Shown piece after piece: positions 6,653 through 14,586 of a DNA stretch of 41,651 nt. How positions within the stretch are numbered: the first letter of the stretch is position 1; every line of letters begins with the position of its first letter. The stretch is from Bacillota bacterium. GTDB lineage: Bacteria; Bacillota; Dethiobacteria; Dethiobacterales; Dethiobacteraceae. Made by a program: the position numbers and the translations under genes. The stretch covers positions 1 to 41,651 of the forward strand of contig QLUR01000024.1 of assembly GCA_018725565.1 (NCBI GenBank), in the 5' to 3' direction. The notes under the pieces are model-generated. The model did no database searches. It was not told the origin of the DNA and worked only from the letters and a program-made list of their open reading frames with translations.

Positions 6653-8206
6653 TTGGCGGAAGAAAGCCGGGCCGCATTCTCGATGTTGACGCTGCAAGAG
6701 CGTTGGCAGCAAATCAGCAAACAAAAGAAGATAGCTGTGATCATTTTGCTTGTAGCAGGTTTTGTCTCTCTTTTTTATTTGGGGCAGGCACTTTTCCGTC
6801 CAAGGATGGCGCCTTTGTTTTCGGGATTGGAGCCGGCTGATGCCGGGCGGATTGCCGCTCGGTTGCAGGAGCTGAATGTGCCTTATCAGTTGGCAGATGA
6901 GGGTAGAACCATTCTGGTCGGGCAGGATCAAGTGTATGAGATGAGAATTCAGTTGGCCAGCGCAGGAGCGCTGGTCGGGGGCAGCGCTGGATTTGAACTT
7001 TTTGATCGGACACAGCTTGGGGCTACCGATTTTAATAGACGCCTGGATTATCTGCGAGCGCTCCAAGAAGAGCTCCGACGGACTATTGTTCAGTTGGAAG
7101 AAGTTGAGCAAGCCCGGGTACACTTAGCTCTGCCCGAACCAAGCGTCTTTATTCGGGAGACGGTAGAGCCGACTGCGTCGATTGTACTACGGCTCAGACC
7201 TCTTTCCCGTCTGCAACCTGAACAGATTCGCGGGATTGTTTATCTGGTAGTCGGCAGCGTGGAAAACATGACGGCGGAAAATGTGACTGTGATTGATACA
7301 CAGGGAAATATTCTTAGCGATTTAACTACGGAGTTGTCTTCCTCCGGCCAGTTAGCCGAGGCTTCTTTGCGGCAGTTGGAGGTGAGGCGTTCCTTCGAAA
7401 AAGAAATGGAACAGCGCGTCCAGCGGGTGCTGGAGCGGGTTTTAGGCGCGGGTCAGGCGGTCGCGATGTTGACGGCAGAATTGGATTTTGATTCCCGTGA
7501 ATCAAGCATCATCACTTTTGCGCCCGAAGGAGTGCCTCGGAGCAGAACCGTTGCGAGGGAAATATTTGAGGGGACAGGAACCATGCCTGGGGAAGCAGGT
7601 ACGGACAGTAATATTCCCGGTTATCCTTTTGCAGCCGGCGGCGGCGATTCTCGTTATGAGCGGGATGATGAAACTATTAATTACGAAATCAGCGAAACAA
7701 CGGAGCGGCAGATTCAAGCGCCGGGGCGCTTGATCCGCTTGCACGCTGCCGTTGTTGTTAATGATAACGGAGGCGTGCTGACTGAAGAGCAGTTGGCGCA
7801 GATTAACGAGCTGGTCGAGGCTGCCATTGGTTATCAGGTAGCGCGTGGGGACAGCATCAGTGTGCAGGGAATGAATTTTGATACTTCACAACTAGAGGAA
7901 GCCAAGCGGGAGATGGACGAGGCTTTGCGCAATGAGCAAAGGGGACAGCTGATCTATCTGGGCGTAGTCATTTTGCTCTTGGTTTTGTTTTTTGTTCTCG
8001 TATTGCGGACAAGAGGAGCGCGCCGCGAACGAGAGTTAGAAGCTCAGCTTGCCACAGTGCCGCACATGCCCTTTTTAGAAGAAGCGCCGGCAATCGGCGA
8101 GCTGCCAAGGGAAGAGGAACTTTTGCACAAACGTGTCCGTCAGCTGGCGGAGAAGGAACCTGAAGCGGCAGCATATTTGATCCGGGCTTGGCTGGCTGAA
8201 GAATAG
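6653..8206 (+). CDS. fliF: Flagellar MS-ring protein FliF
   Basis: FliF forms the membrane-embedded MS ring on which rod and rotor assemble. It has a first membrane segment at about residues 27-48 (IAVIILLVAGFVSLFYLGQAL), the YscJ/FliF ring-building motifs (LNVPYQLADEGRTILVGQDQ, then RRLDYLRALQEELRRTI and VHLALPEP), a disordered mid-region, and a second membrane segment near residues 434-453 (LIYLGVVILLLVLFFVLVL). The cytoplasmic tail (VRQLAEKEPEAAAYLIRAWL) is the FliG-binding helix. The start is TTG at 6653 after AAAGGGG; the nearby ATG at 6646 is out of frame. 517 residues is normal. Confidence 0.96.
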   Translation: MAEESRAAFSMLTLQERWQQISKQKKIAVIILLVAGFVSLFYLGQALFRPRMAPLFSGLEPADAGRIAARLQELNVPYQLADEGRTILVGQDQVYEMRIQLASAGALVGGSAGFELFDRTQLGATDFNRRLDYLRALQEELRRTIVQLEEVEQARVHLALPEPSVFIRETVEPTASIVLRLRPLSRLQPEQIRGIVYLVVGSVENMTAENVTVIDTQGNILSDLTTELSSSGQLAEASLRQLEVRRSFEKEMEQRVQRVLERVLGAGQAVAMLTAELDFDSRESSIITFAPEGVPRSRTVAREIFEGTGTMPGEAGTDSNIPGYPFAAGGGDSRYERDDETINYEISETTERQIQAPGRLIRLHAAVVVNDNGGVLTEEQLAQINELVEAAIGYQVARGDSISVQGMNFDTSQLEEAKREMDEALRNEQRGQLIYLGVVILLLVLFFVLVLRTRGARRERELEAQLATVPHMPFLEEAPAIGELPREEELLHKRVRQLAEKEPEAAAYLIRAWLAEE

Positions 8207-8218
8207 GGGAGATAGTTT

Positions 8219-9226
8219 TTGGCACGCAATAAATCCAATGGTCTAAAAAAATCGGCTATTTTGCTGATGGCACTGGGGCCGTCAGTCTCGTCAAAAATTC
8301 TCAGGCAGTTTACCGAGCCCGATATCGAGCGTATCTCCTTGGAAATTGCTAATACCACCAAGGTGGAAGTGAATACCATTGAAGAAGTGCTGGAAGAATT
8401 TTTGTTGCTTAGCCAAGCGCAACGCTATATGTTGGACGGCGGATTAGATTATGCGCGTAACCTTTTGGAGCAGACATTAGGCACTCAGAAAGCGACTGAA
8501 ATTATTAAAAAACTAAAGGAAGCTTCGCAAATTAAACCATTTATGTTTGTTAGGAAGGCTGACCCTAAGCAGTTAACAAACTTGATTGGCCAAGAACATC
8601 CGCAAACTATTGCCTTAATACTATCCTATCTTGACCCGCTGCAAGCTTCTCAGGTTTTGGGCAGTCTGCCTGATGAACAGCAACCTGAGATAGCTCGGCG
8701 AATTGCGCTGATGGATCGGACTTCGCCTGAGGTCTTAAAAGAAGTGGAGGGAGTGCTGCAAGAGCGTCTTTCTTCCGTAGTGCAGCAAGATTTTGCTGCC
8801 GCAGGCGGGATTCAGTCGCTGGTGGACATTTTAAACAATGTGGATCGTGGCACAGAAAAACTAATTTTGGAAGAGCTGGAGAAAGATGATCCCAAACTTG
8901 TCGATGAAATACGTAAGTTGATGTTTATCTTCGAAGATGTAACCACCTTGGACAACGCTTCCATTCAGCGGATTATTCGTGAGGTTGACCAGAAGGACTT
9001 GGCTTTGGCGCTTAAAGGCTCCAGCGAGGAAGTTAAGGAACGTATTTTCCGCAATGTTTCCAAGCGGGCAGCAGAAATGTTAAAGGAGGATGTGGAGTTT
9101 ATGGGGCCAGTTCGCTTGCGTGAGGTGGAAGAAGCACAACAGCGGATTGTAAGTGTTGTTCGTAAGCTCGATGAGACTGGTGAGATAATTATTTCACGGG
9201 GTGGTGAAGATGCCATTATTCTCTAG
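8219..9226 (+). CDS. fliG: Flagellar motor switch protein FliG
   Basis: FliG is the rotor protein that touches the stator and sets torque and direction. It has the N-terminal FliF-binding domain, the EHPQ motif (GQEHPQTIALILSYLDP, about residues 123-139) of the middle domain, and a C-terminal torque domain with the charged ridge (DNASIQRIIREVDQKDLALA) and MFIFED. 335 residues is typical. The start is TTG at 8219 with GGGGAG upstream. It overlaps fliH by about 17 bases, which suggests translational coupling. Confidence 0.97.
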   Translation: MARNKSNGLKKSAILLMALGPSVSSKILRQFTEPDIERISLEIANTTKVEVNTIEEVLEEFLLLSQAQRYMLDGGLDYARNLLEQTLGTQKATEIIKKLKEASQIKPFMFVRKADPKQLTNLIGQEHPQTIALILSYLDPLQASQVLGSLPDEQQPEIARRIALMDRTSPEVLKEVEGVLQERLSSVVQQDFAAAGGIQSLVDILNNVDRGTEKLILEELEKDDPKLVDEIRKLMFIFEDVTTLDNASIQRIIREVDQKDLALALKGSSEEVKERIFRNVSKRAAEMLKEDVEFMGPVRLREVEEAQQRIVSVVRKLDETGEIIISRGGEDAIIL

Positions 9227-9986
9227 GCTGCTTAAAGCAGAGCAAGTAGCAGTCACCGAAAAGATCTGCCGCCTTACTTACCATGCGGCAACTTTGCCTG
9301 TCGGCGTGGGAGGGATCGAGGCACCAGGTGATGCAAATCCTGTCACTTGTGTTATGGTGGAGGCAGAGGAGCAGGCGTCTGAAATGCTGGCGGCTGCGGC
9401 AAGACAGAGTGCGGAAATCTTGACATCTGCCAGTAGTGAGTGTGAAGAGCTCCTTCATCAGTCAAAAATGAAGATTCTTGTTTTGGAAGAGGAAGCACAT
9501 AAACGTGGCTATGAAAAAGGTTATCTGGAAGGCTTGGGGGCAGGGCAAACTGTGGGCATCGGTTTGCACCGCGAAGCTGAAGCCATGCTCCGGGAAGCTG
9601 TCGAGTTGCGCGAGAGGTTTTTGGAGCGGGTGGAGCCGCAAGTGGTGGAATTAGCTGTCTGTGTGGCGGAGAAATTGGTGGGGAGACAGCTGACTATTGA
9701 ACCGGAAACCGTAGTCACTATTGTCCGGGAAGCCTTGCGCCTGCTTAATGAGTCCGGCGAAATTTTGATCCGCCTTCATCCTAGTGATTTACTGCTCTGC
9801 CAGGCAAGGCTGCCTGACTTGCAGGCAGAAGTGCGCGAGAATAGTACGCTTAATCTTTTTGCCGACCCGCAACTGCCGGCAGGCAGTTGCCGCGTGGAAA
9901 CAAACGGTGCCTTGATTGAATGTATGCTCGATGAGCGCTTTGTTGCGCTGCGTGCAGCATTAGCGGATGTGGCTAATCATGGATAA
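9210..9986 (+). CDS. fliH: Flagellar export ATPase regulator FliH
   Basis: FliH holds the FliI ATPase in check and docks it to the C ring. The 258-residue product has an N-terminal linker, a long Ala/Glu-rich coiled coil (EEEAHKRGYEKGYLEGLGAGQ, the family's Gly-repeat region) and a C-terminal V/F-ATPase E-subunit-like domain (VELAVCVAEKLVGRQL). I prefer ATG at 9210 because GGGGTGG lies 7-10 bases upstream; GTG codons at 9201 and 9204 are in frame. It overlaps fliG at its start and fliI at its end. Confidence 0.93.
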   Translation: MPLFSRLLKAEQVAVTEKICRLTYHAATLPVGVGGIEAPGDANPVTCVMVEAEEQASEMLAAAARQSAEILTSASSECEELLHQSKMKILVLEEEAHKRGYEKGYLEGLGAGQTVGIGLHREAEAMLREAVELRERFLERVEPQVVELAVCVAEKLVGRQLTIEPETVVTIVREALRLLNESGEILIRLHPSDLLLCQARLPDLQAEVRENSTLNLFADPQLPAGSCRVETNGALIECMLDERFVALRAALADVANHG

Positions 9987-11499
9987 AGAACTATGCCGTC
10001 TGCAGCAGCAGGAAGACGAAAATACTTCCTCGCTCTGCTCTCACCCTAACCTTAGCCCTCACCCTAGTCCTCACCCTAGCCCTCACCCTAGCCCTCACCC
10101 TAGCCCTCACCTTAGCCCTCACCCTAGCCCTCTCCCAGAGGGAGAGGGGAGGAGTAGTGAGGGAGAGGGGAGGAGTAGTGAGGGAGAGGCTTTATTGCTG
10201 CCCTATCTGCGTGCGACAAAAGCATTCCCCCGTGCTAAAATTATCGGCCGCGTGACCCAGGTGGTCGGTTTGACCATCGAGGTGCGAGGTTTGCAGGCTT
10301 TTGTGGGTGAAGTATGTCAGATTTTCGTCGACACCGGAGCTGCGCCTGTGGCGGCTGAGGTGGTAGGGTTTAAAAACGGTCATGTGTTGATGATGCCTTT
10401 GGCTGACTTGCGTGGCATTGCTCCAGGTTGTCAAGTTTTGCCTACCGGTAGCGCGTTTAAGGTGCGTGTGGGACCGGCTCTTTTAGGACAAGTGTTGGAC
10501 GGGATGGGCATTCCACTAGATGGCAGCGCGCTGAGTGGTCTGGGGTGCAGTTACCCTGTCGATAATGATCCTCCTAATCCGCTGACGCGGCAACGGATTA
10601 GGGAAGTATTGCCTACCGGTATTCGCGCCATAGATATGTTTCTGACCTGCGGGCAGGGTCAAAGGATTGGTATTTTTGCCGGCAGTGGTGTCGGTAAATC
10701 GACCATGCTGGGTATGATTGCCAAGCAGAGTGAGGCAGACGTAAATGTAATCGCGCTCGTAGGCGAGCGAGGCAGAGAAGTGGTAGACTTTATTGAGCGT
10801 GACTTGGGCCAGAAGGGGCTCGAGCGTTCTGTGGTGGTGGCCGTTACATCAGATCGACCTTCCTTGCTACGTATAAAAGGAGCGCTGGTGGCCACGACTA
10901 TCGCGGAGTATTTCCGTGATCAAGGTAAAAAAGTGATGCTGATGATGGACTCGGTGACAAGGTTGGCTATGGCTCAACGGGAAGTCGGTCTGGCCATCGG
11001 CGAGCCGCCTACTACCAAGGGTTATACGCCGTCGGTATTTGCCCTCTTACCTAGACTGCTGGAACGAGCGGGCACCTCAGCAAAAGGATCTATTACCGGC
11101 CTTTATACTGTGCTGGTTGACGGCGATGATTTTAACGAGCCGATAGCTGACGCCGTGCGGGGCATCTTGGATGGACATATTATCCTTTCCCGCGATTTGG
11201 CTGCAAAAAATCATTTTCCCGCTATCGATGTTTCAAGGAGTATCAGCCGCTTGATGACGGACTTGGTAGATAAAGAACATCAACAACTGGCAGGGCGCTT
11301 CCGTGATTACCTTTCCGCCTACTACGAAGCGGAAGATTTGATTAATATCGGTGCTTATGTGCAAGGCAGCAATCCCAAGGTTGATAAGGCTCGTCAATAT
11401 ATTTGCCAGATGCAGACCTTTTTGCGCCAAGATGTAACTGAATGTGAGCCTTTCGCGGCTGCACGGGACAATCTGGAAATTCTCCTGGGGAAGGAGTAG
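9979..11499 (+). CDS. fliI: Flagellum-specific ATPase FliI, with an in-frame repeat insertion
   Basis: FliI is the ATPase of the export apparatus. The core is complete: IIGRVTQVVGLTIEVRG at the usual N-terminal place, Walker A FAGSGVGKST (about residues 231-240), Walker B VMLMMDSVTRLA, and GEPPTTKGYTPSVF. At 506 residues it is about 70 longer than usual. The excess is a stretch near residues 18-72 coded by a REP-like repeat: tandem SPHP units, then EGEGRSS twice. Because the units are 12 and 21 bases, the frame is kept. The insertion falls before the conserved core, so activity may survive. ATG 9979 is chosen over ATG 9967 as nearer the family's start; neither has a strong site. It overlaps fliH. 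Confidence 0.95.
   Translation: MDKELCRLQQQEDENTSSLCSHPNLSPHPSPHPSPHPSPHPSPHLSPHPSPLPEGEGRSSEGEGRSSEGEALLLPYLRATKAFPRAKIIGRVTQVVGLTIEVRGLQAFVGEVCQIFVDTGAAPVAAEVVGFKNGHVLMMPLADLRGIAPGCQVLPTGSAFKVRVGPALLGQVLDGMGIPLDGSALSGLGCSYPVDNDPPNPLTRQRIREVLPTGIRAIDMFLTCGQGQRIGIFAGSGVGKSTMLGMIAKQSEADVNVIALVGERGREVVDFIERDLGQKGLERSVVVAVTSDRPSLLRIKGALVATTIAEYFRDQGKKVMLMMDSVTRLAMAQREVGLAIGEPPTTKGYTPSVFALLPRLLERAGTSAKGSITGLYTVLVDGDDFNEPIADAVRGILDGHIILSRDLAAKNHFPAIDVSRSISRLMTDLVDKEHQQLAGRFRDYLSAYYEAEDLINIGAYVQGSNPKVDKARQYICQMQTFLRQDVTECEPFAAARDNLEILLGKE
10039..10190. repeat. Expanded REP-like repeat inside fliI
   Basis: About six tandem 12-base units of the type CCTCACCCTAGC, then the palindrome (CCCTCTCCC / GGGAGAGGG arms with a short loop), then two copies of a 21-base unit built on GAGGGAGAGGGGAGGAGTAGT, ending in a partial third. 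It is the reverse orientation of the repeats at 1294-1330 and 41258-41294 and has grown by tandem duplication of its tail and its stem arm. Unit lengths are multiples of three, so fliI remains open. Confidence 0.93.
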
Positions 11500-11505
11500 A
11501 TCTTA

Positions 11506-11952
11506 GTGTATAGCTTTCCTTTGCAGAAAGTGCTCGATTACCGTAAAAACAGGGAAGAAGAAGAGCAACGCCGCCTGAGCCAAGCAACCCGGGAGGCGGA
11601 AGCCTCCAGAGCGGCGCTGGTTAGGCTACAGGATGATTTGTTCAGACTGCAGGAAGATGTCCTCCTTTGCCAGTCCGGACAGATTGATGTGCAGCGTGCT
11701 CTGGTCACTAGTGATTATAACGTGCTGCTCGCGGGTCGCATTAAAGAAGGGGAACAGGGGGCAGCCCGCTCGGAAGCTCGCCTGCGCGAACAACTGCTCC
11801 TGACGGAAAAGTGCTGGCAGGAACGCAAAGTGATGGATACTTTGCGTGAAAAAGGAGAAACACGTTTTCTGTACCAGTTGAGCCAGGCGGAACAACGTGA
11901 GAATGACGAAATGGCGAGTTTTATCTACCAGCAGCGCAAGCAGCAGGAATGA
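11506..11952 (+). CDS. fliJ: Flagellar export protein FliJ
   Basis: FliJ is the coiled-coil stalk of the export ATPase, contacting FliI and FlhA. The 148-residue product opens with FPLQKVLDYRKNREEEEQRR, the FliJ signature, and is a continuous charged coiled coil with no membrane segment. The start is GTG at 11506, preceded by GGGGAAGGAG, which overlaps the end of fliI, so it is translated in the same operon. The 181-base gap to fliK holds a hairpin and the fliK binding site. Confidence 0.92.
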   Translation: MYSFPLQKVLDYRKNREEEEQRRLSQATREAEASRAALVRLQDDLFRLQEDVLLCQSGQIDVQRALVTSDYNVLLAGRIKEGEQGAARSEARLREQLLLTEKCWQERKVMDTLREKGETRFLYQLSQAEQRENDEMASFIYQQRKQQE

Positions 11953-12051
11953 GAGAGTTTGTTTTTGTGTTAGGCAAAAATGCAAAGCGCCTTTTTTTGC
12001 AGAGGAAATTGTTTCGTTCAAGAAAGCTACGATCCTATGCAAGGGGGTTGT

Positions 12052-12070
12052 TAAGGGGGATTCCCCCTTA
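12052..12070. other. Perfect hairpin between fliJ and fliK
   Basis: TAAGGGGG, a three-base loop, then CCCCCTTA, an eight-pair perfect stem. No T tract follows, so it is not a canonical terminator. It lies about 64 bases ahead of the fliK start and could mark an RNA-processing or attenuation point within the operon. Confidence 0.55.
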
Positions 12071-12133
12071 TTCTCGCGGGCGCTCAGTAGCAAAAGACTC
12101 AAAGCGTTTTTGTAATGAAAGGAGGTGATAATC

Positions 12134-13384
12134 ATGGAAATGAATACTCTTTCCCAGCTTGTTCCGGCGATGCAGAGCAAATTTATGCATCTGCTTGCCG
12201 GGAGTGGGCAGCAAGCAACTGGTTTTGCAGGCCTTCTTGCTCTCTTGCTGCAGCAGCCGGGGTTTGGTCCGGAAGTTGCCATTGTGGCTTCGCAACTTGC
12301 CGGTTCAGAAGAGCAGAAGGGCGCGTTGCCAAAATTGCTTGCCGCCTTACTGCCTCAAATGATGCCGCGGCAGACGCCTGAAGGCAGTGCATCGACCCTG
12401 TTTCAAGAAAATGGAGCAAGCGCCTGTGCGGCACTATGGTTGCCGGCGGTTTTGCTGGGATTGCCGCTTCAATCCCAGCAGTTTGCTGAAGGCGGTGCAA
12501 GTGGCAGAGCCTGTGCCGGCGGAGCGACTGTCCTCTCCGGCAATCTGCTCCAGGCTGCTGCAGCGGCCGAACTGGGAGCGGAAAAGCTGCAGCCGGAAAC
12601 TCCGGCGGCTACCCTCCAAGATGCTGTAGTCGTTAAATGGGGGGCGGAAAACTTACTGCCGGAGCCGGTGACGGTCATCTCCCAGGCAGCAGCAATGGCT
12701 GAACAGGGAGCGGCAAAGCTTTTGTCGGAAACTTTGCCTGTGGAACAAAATGCTGCGGCTGCAGACAAACCTGCGCTAGAAAAAGGAGCACTGCTCCATT
12801 TGCAAACGGCAAATAAAGAAGTCGCCGAGTTGCCTGTTTCCCGCATCAGCAAATCGGAGTCGCCATCAACCATTCAGGGCTCCTCAGCCTTGAGCTATCA
12901 GGCTTTTTCAGATAGACAAGCTTTGGCGGCAACAGCAGTTCGCTTTGCCGAGTCGCCGCTTGGCCGGGCAGCGCTGGCGGAGCAGGTATTGGAAAAAATG
13001 GTATTTAGGAGAGAGCCGGAGGGAGATTCCACCTTGTCTGTTCGGCTTAGACCTGCGGCGCTTGGGGAAGTGCAAATCAGCCTGCGTCTGGAAGAAGGCC
13101 GGTTAGTGGCAAGGATTATGACGGAAAACCTGTATGTGAAGGATGCGCTTGATGCCGCTCTTGGACAGGTAAAACAACGCCTGGAAGCGCAGCAGATTCA
13201 AGTGGCGGAACTGACGGTGACAGTTGGCAGTCAGATGGACTTTCGGCAGGACAGAACGTTTAATCCGTTCTGGCAACAAACGGAAATTAAGGACAAACGA
13301 CCTGCCATGGCAACAATCGGTGCGGAAGGGGGGGGAGGGCAGCTTGTCAGTCAGCGTCAAGGCTTGGTTGATGCCCGTGTCTAA
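12134..13384 (+). CDS. fliK: Flagellar hook-length control protein FliK
   Basis: FliK measures hook length and triggers the export switch through FlhB. As usual for the family, the first two-thirds is long, low-complexity and Ala/Leu/Glu-rich, while the C-terminal Flg_hook domain (about residues 280-372) is conserved: LSVRLRPAALGEVQISLRLE, then ARIMTENLYVKDALDAALGQ and VAELTVTVG. 416 residues is in the normal range. ATG 12134 is chosen because AAAGGAGGTGAT lies at ideal spacing; a GTG at 12125 falls inside that site. The partner switch protein FlhB (20564) has a variant cleavage motif. Confidence 0.93.
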   Translation: MEMNTLSQLVPAMQSKFMHLLAGSGQQATGFAGLLALLLQQPGFGPEVAIVASQLAGSEEQKGALPKLLAALLPQMMPRQTPEGSASTLFQENGASACAALWLPAVLLGLPLQSQQFAEGGASGRACAGGATVLSGNLLQAAAAAELGAEKLQPETPAATLQDAVVVKWGAENLLPEPVTVISQAAAMAEQGAAKLLSETLPVEQNAAAADKPALEKGALLHLQTANKEVAELPVSRISKSESPSTIQGSSALSYQAFSDRQALAATAVRFAESPLGRAALAEQVLEKMVFRREPEGDSTLSVRLRPAALGEVQISLRLEEGRLVARIMTENLYVKDALDAALGQVKQRLEAQQIQVAELTVTVGSQMDFRQDRTFNPFWQQTEIKDKRPAMATIGAEGGGGQLVSQRQGLVDARV

Positions 13385-13426
13385 TTGGAAATGGGTAGCT
13401 ACGCAGGCCGCCAACTGTTAAAGAAT

Positions 13427-13521
13427 CGTCAGATGCTAGGCGCGACGAGGATCGGAACGAAGGCGTACTGGAATGTACGTCGGAGTGAGGACTGCAGGAG
13501 CAACAACGCAGATGGCGCTTT
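13427..13521. ncRNA. Candidate structured RNA or repeat element between fliK and flgD
   Basis: This 95-base part of the fliK-flgD gap can fold as one closed unit: AGGCGC (13438-13443) pairs with GCGCTT (13515-13520, one G-T pair), and GGCGTAC (13462-13468) pairs with GTACGTC (13475-13481) around a six-base loop. The arms between are purine-rich with GA-type internal loops (ACGAGGATCGGAACGAA on one side, GGAGTGAGGACTGCAGGAG on the other). The phrase CAGATG occurs at both ends. From memory, similar stretches occur scattered between genes in other Clostridia, but I cannot verify this. No open reading frame uses it. Confidence 0.4.
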
Positions 13522-13571
13522 AAAAGCAGTTGTACTTAATGAGTAGTTACGATAATGGAGGTAATAAGCAG

Positions 13572-14012
13572 ATGACAGTGATAACGGCTGCAGGGGTCGC
13601 TCCGACAACGTCGACTAAAGTACAAGGACCTACCGGTGCCATGCAAGCTTTGGGTAAAGATGTGTTTCTAAAACTGCTGGTGACACAATTGCGCTACCAG
13701 GATCCGTTGAAACCGCAAGATAATAGTGCCTTTGTTGCACAGATGGCGCAATTTACTTCGCTAGAACAACTGCAGAATGTTAATGCTACACTGGCACAGC
13801 TAGTGACAATGCAGTCCAAGGAGGCAAATAATTTTTTCAGCAACGCTCCGGCATACTTGGGTTTAGCGGTCACCATGGCGGGAAAAGATGGTGAAATTGT
13901 TTCAGGTACGGTCAGTGCAGTGGAATACGAGCAAGGCAAACCTTTGCTGGTAATTGATGGTGTCCGCCATGGGCTTGAGAAGTTGTTGTCAGTTAGGGCA
14001 GAGAATCTTTAA
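13572..14012 (+). CDS. flgD: Hook cap / hook assembly scaffold protein FlgD
   Basis: FlgD caps the growing hook and is needed for FlgE assembly. The 146-residue product has the conserved block FLKLLVTQLRYQDPLKPQ followed by MAQFTSLEQLQNVNATL (about residues 31-72), the FlgD signature; the C-terminal beta region is short, as in the shorter Firmicutes forms. ATG 13572 has GGAGGTAAT 9 bases upstream. The in-frame codons back to 13530 lie before that site and do not resemble FlgD. Confidence 0.95.
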   Translation: MTVITAAGVAPTTSTKVQGPTGAMQALGKDVFLKLLVTQLRYQDPLKPQDNSAFVAQMAQFTSLEQLQNVNATLAQLVTMQSKEANNFFSNAPAYLGLAVTMAGKDGEIVSGTVSAVEYEQGKPLLVIDGVRHGLEKLLSVRAENL

Positions 14013-14106
14013 AAAGCGAATTTTTATTGGGTGACATAGTCTGGAAATCTTTCCCAGCAGTTGAGAAAGAGCAATGAATTAGTGTTAAAACAGGTGGTGA
14101 AGAGTG

Positions 14107-14505
14107 ATGAATTCAGGCAATATCCGTTATCCGGGACAAGTTGGGGCGCCCACCGTGGAGCAGTTTCCTACTAAAGTGCCGCTTAGGCAAAATGGGGCAG
14201 GAGTGACACCGTTTGCTCAACTTTGGCAGGAGACGCTGCAAAAGCAGGAAGCAGTAAAGTTTTCCGCCCATGCGCTGCAGCGGTTGCAGGAGAGACGGAT
14301 TACGCTGGGAGAAAATGAACTGACTAAAATCAATCAGGCTGTCAGCGCAGCCGAGAAAAAGGGGGCGCGGTCTTCATTATTGTTGTATGAGGATTTGGCT
14401 TTGGTTGCAAGTGTAAAAAATAGAACAATTATAACCGCCCTAGGTGGCGAAGATATGCGCGCTCATGTTTTTACCAATATTGACAGCGCAGTAATTATTA
14501 AATAA
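14107..14505 (+). CDS. TIGR02530-type flagellar operon protein
   Basis: A small conserved protein found between flgD and flgE in many Firmicutes; its function is unknown to me. The 132-residue product has the family core FSAHALQRLQERRITLGENE, then SAAEKKGARSSLLLYEDLAL and the closing KNRTIITALGGEDMRAHVFT with NIDSAVII. No membrane segment or signal peptide. ATG 14107 is preferred over the GTG at 14104; GGTGGTGAAG is upstream. Its fixed position points to a role in hook assembly or its regulation. Confidence 0.9.
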   Translation: MNSGNIRYPGQVGAPTVEQFPTKVPLRQNGAGVTPFAQLWQETLQKQEAVKFSAHALQRLQERRITLGENELTKINQAVSAAEKKGARSSLLLYEDLALVASVKNRTIITALGGEDMRAHVFTNIDSAVIIK

Positions 14506-14558
14506 GTGGCCGGACCTCTATTAGAGGAAGCCACGGTCGTGGAGTGAGAGAAGCGGCC
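14506..14558 (+). promoter_or_regulatory. Alternative hairpins in the flgE leader
   Basis: GTGGC (14506) plus CCTCT can pair with AGAGG plus GCCAC (14530-14534) in one stem of ten pairs. Alternatively CCACG (14531) pairs with CGTGG (14538), and GGCCG (14508) pairs with CGGCC (14554). The two folds share bases and exclude each other. The flgE site (AAGGAGG) lies just downstream. This may be a translational or attenuation control of the hook gene; no trans factor can be identified. Confidence 0.35.
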
Positions 14559-14586
14559 AAACCCTCAAACTAAGGAGGTTATCTTT

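Noticed and set aside
6566-7123. 185-codon open frame on the minus strand
   Set aside because: Opposite fliF, which is certain; low-complexity Leu/Gln/Arg sequence without a domain.
10039-10190. Tandem repeats resembling a CRISPR array
   Set aside because: Units are 12 and 21 bases, without unique spacers, and lie in frame inside fliI; this is an expanded palindromic repeat.
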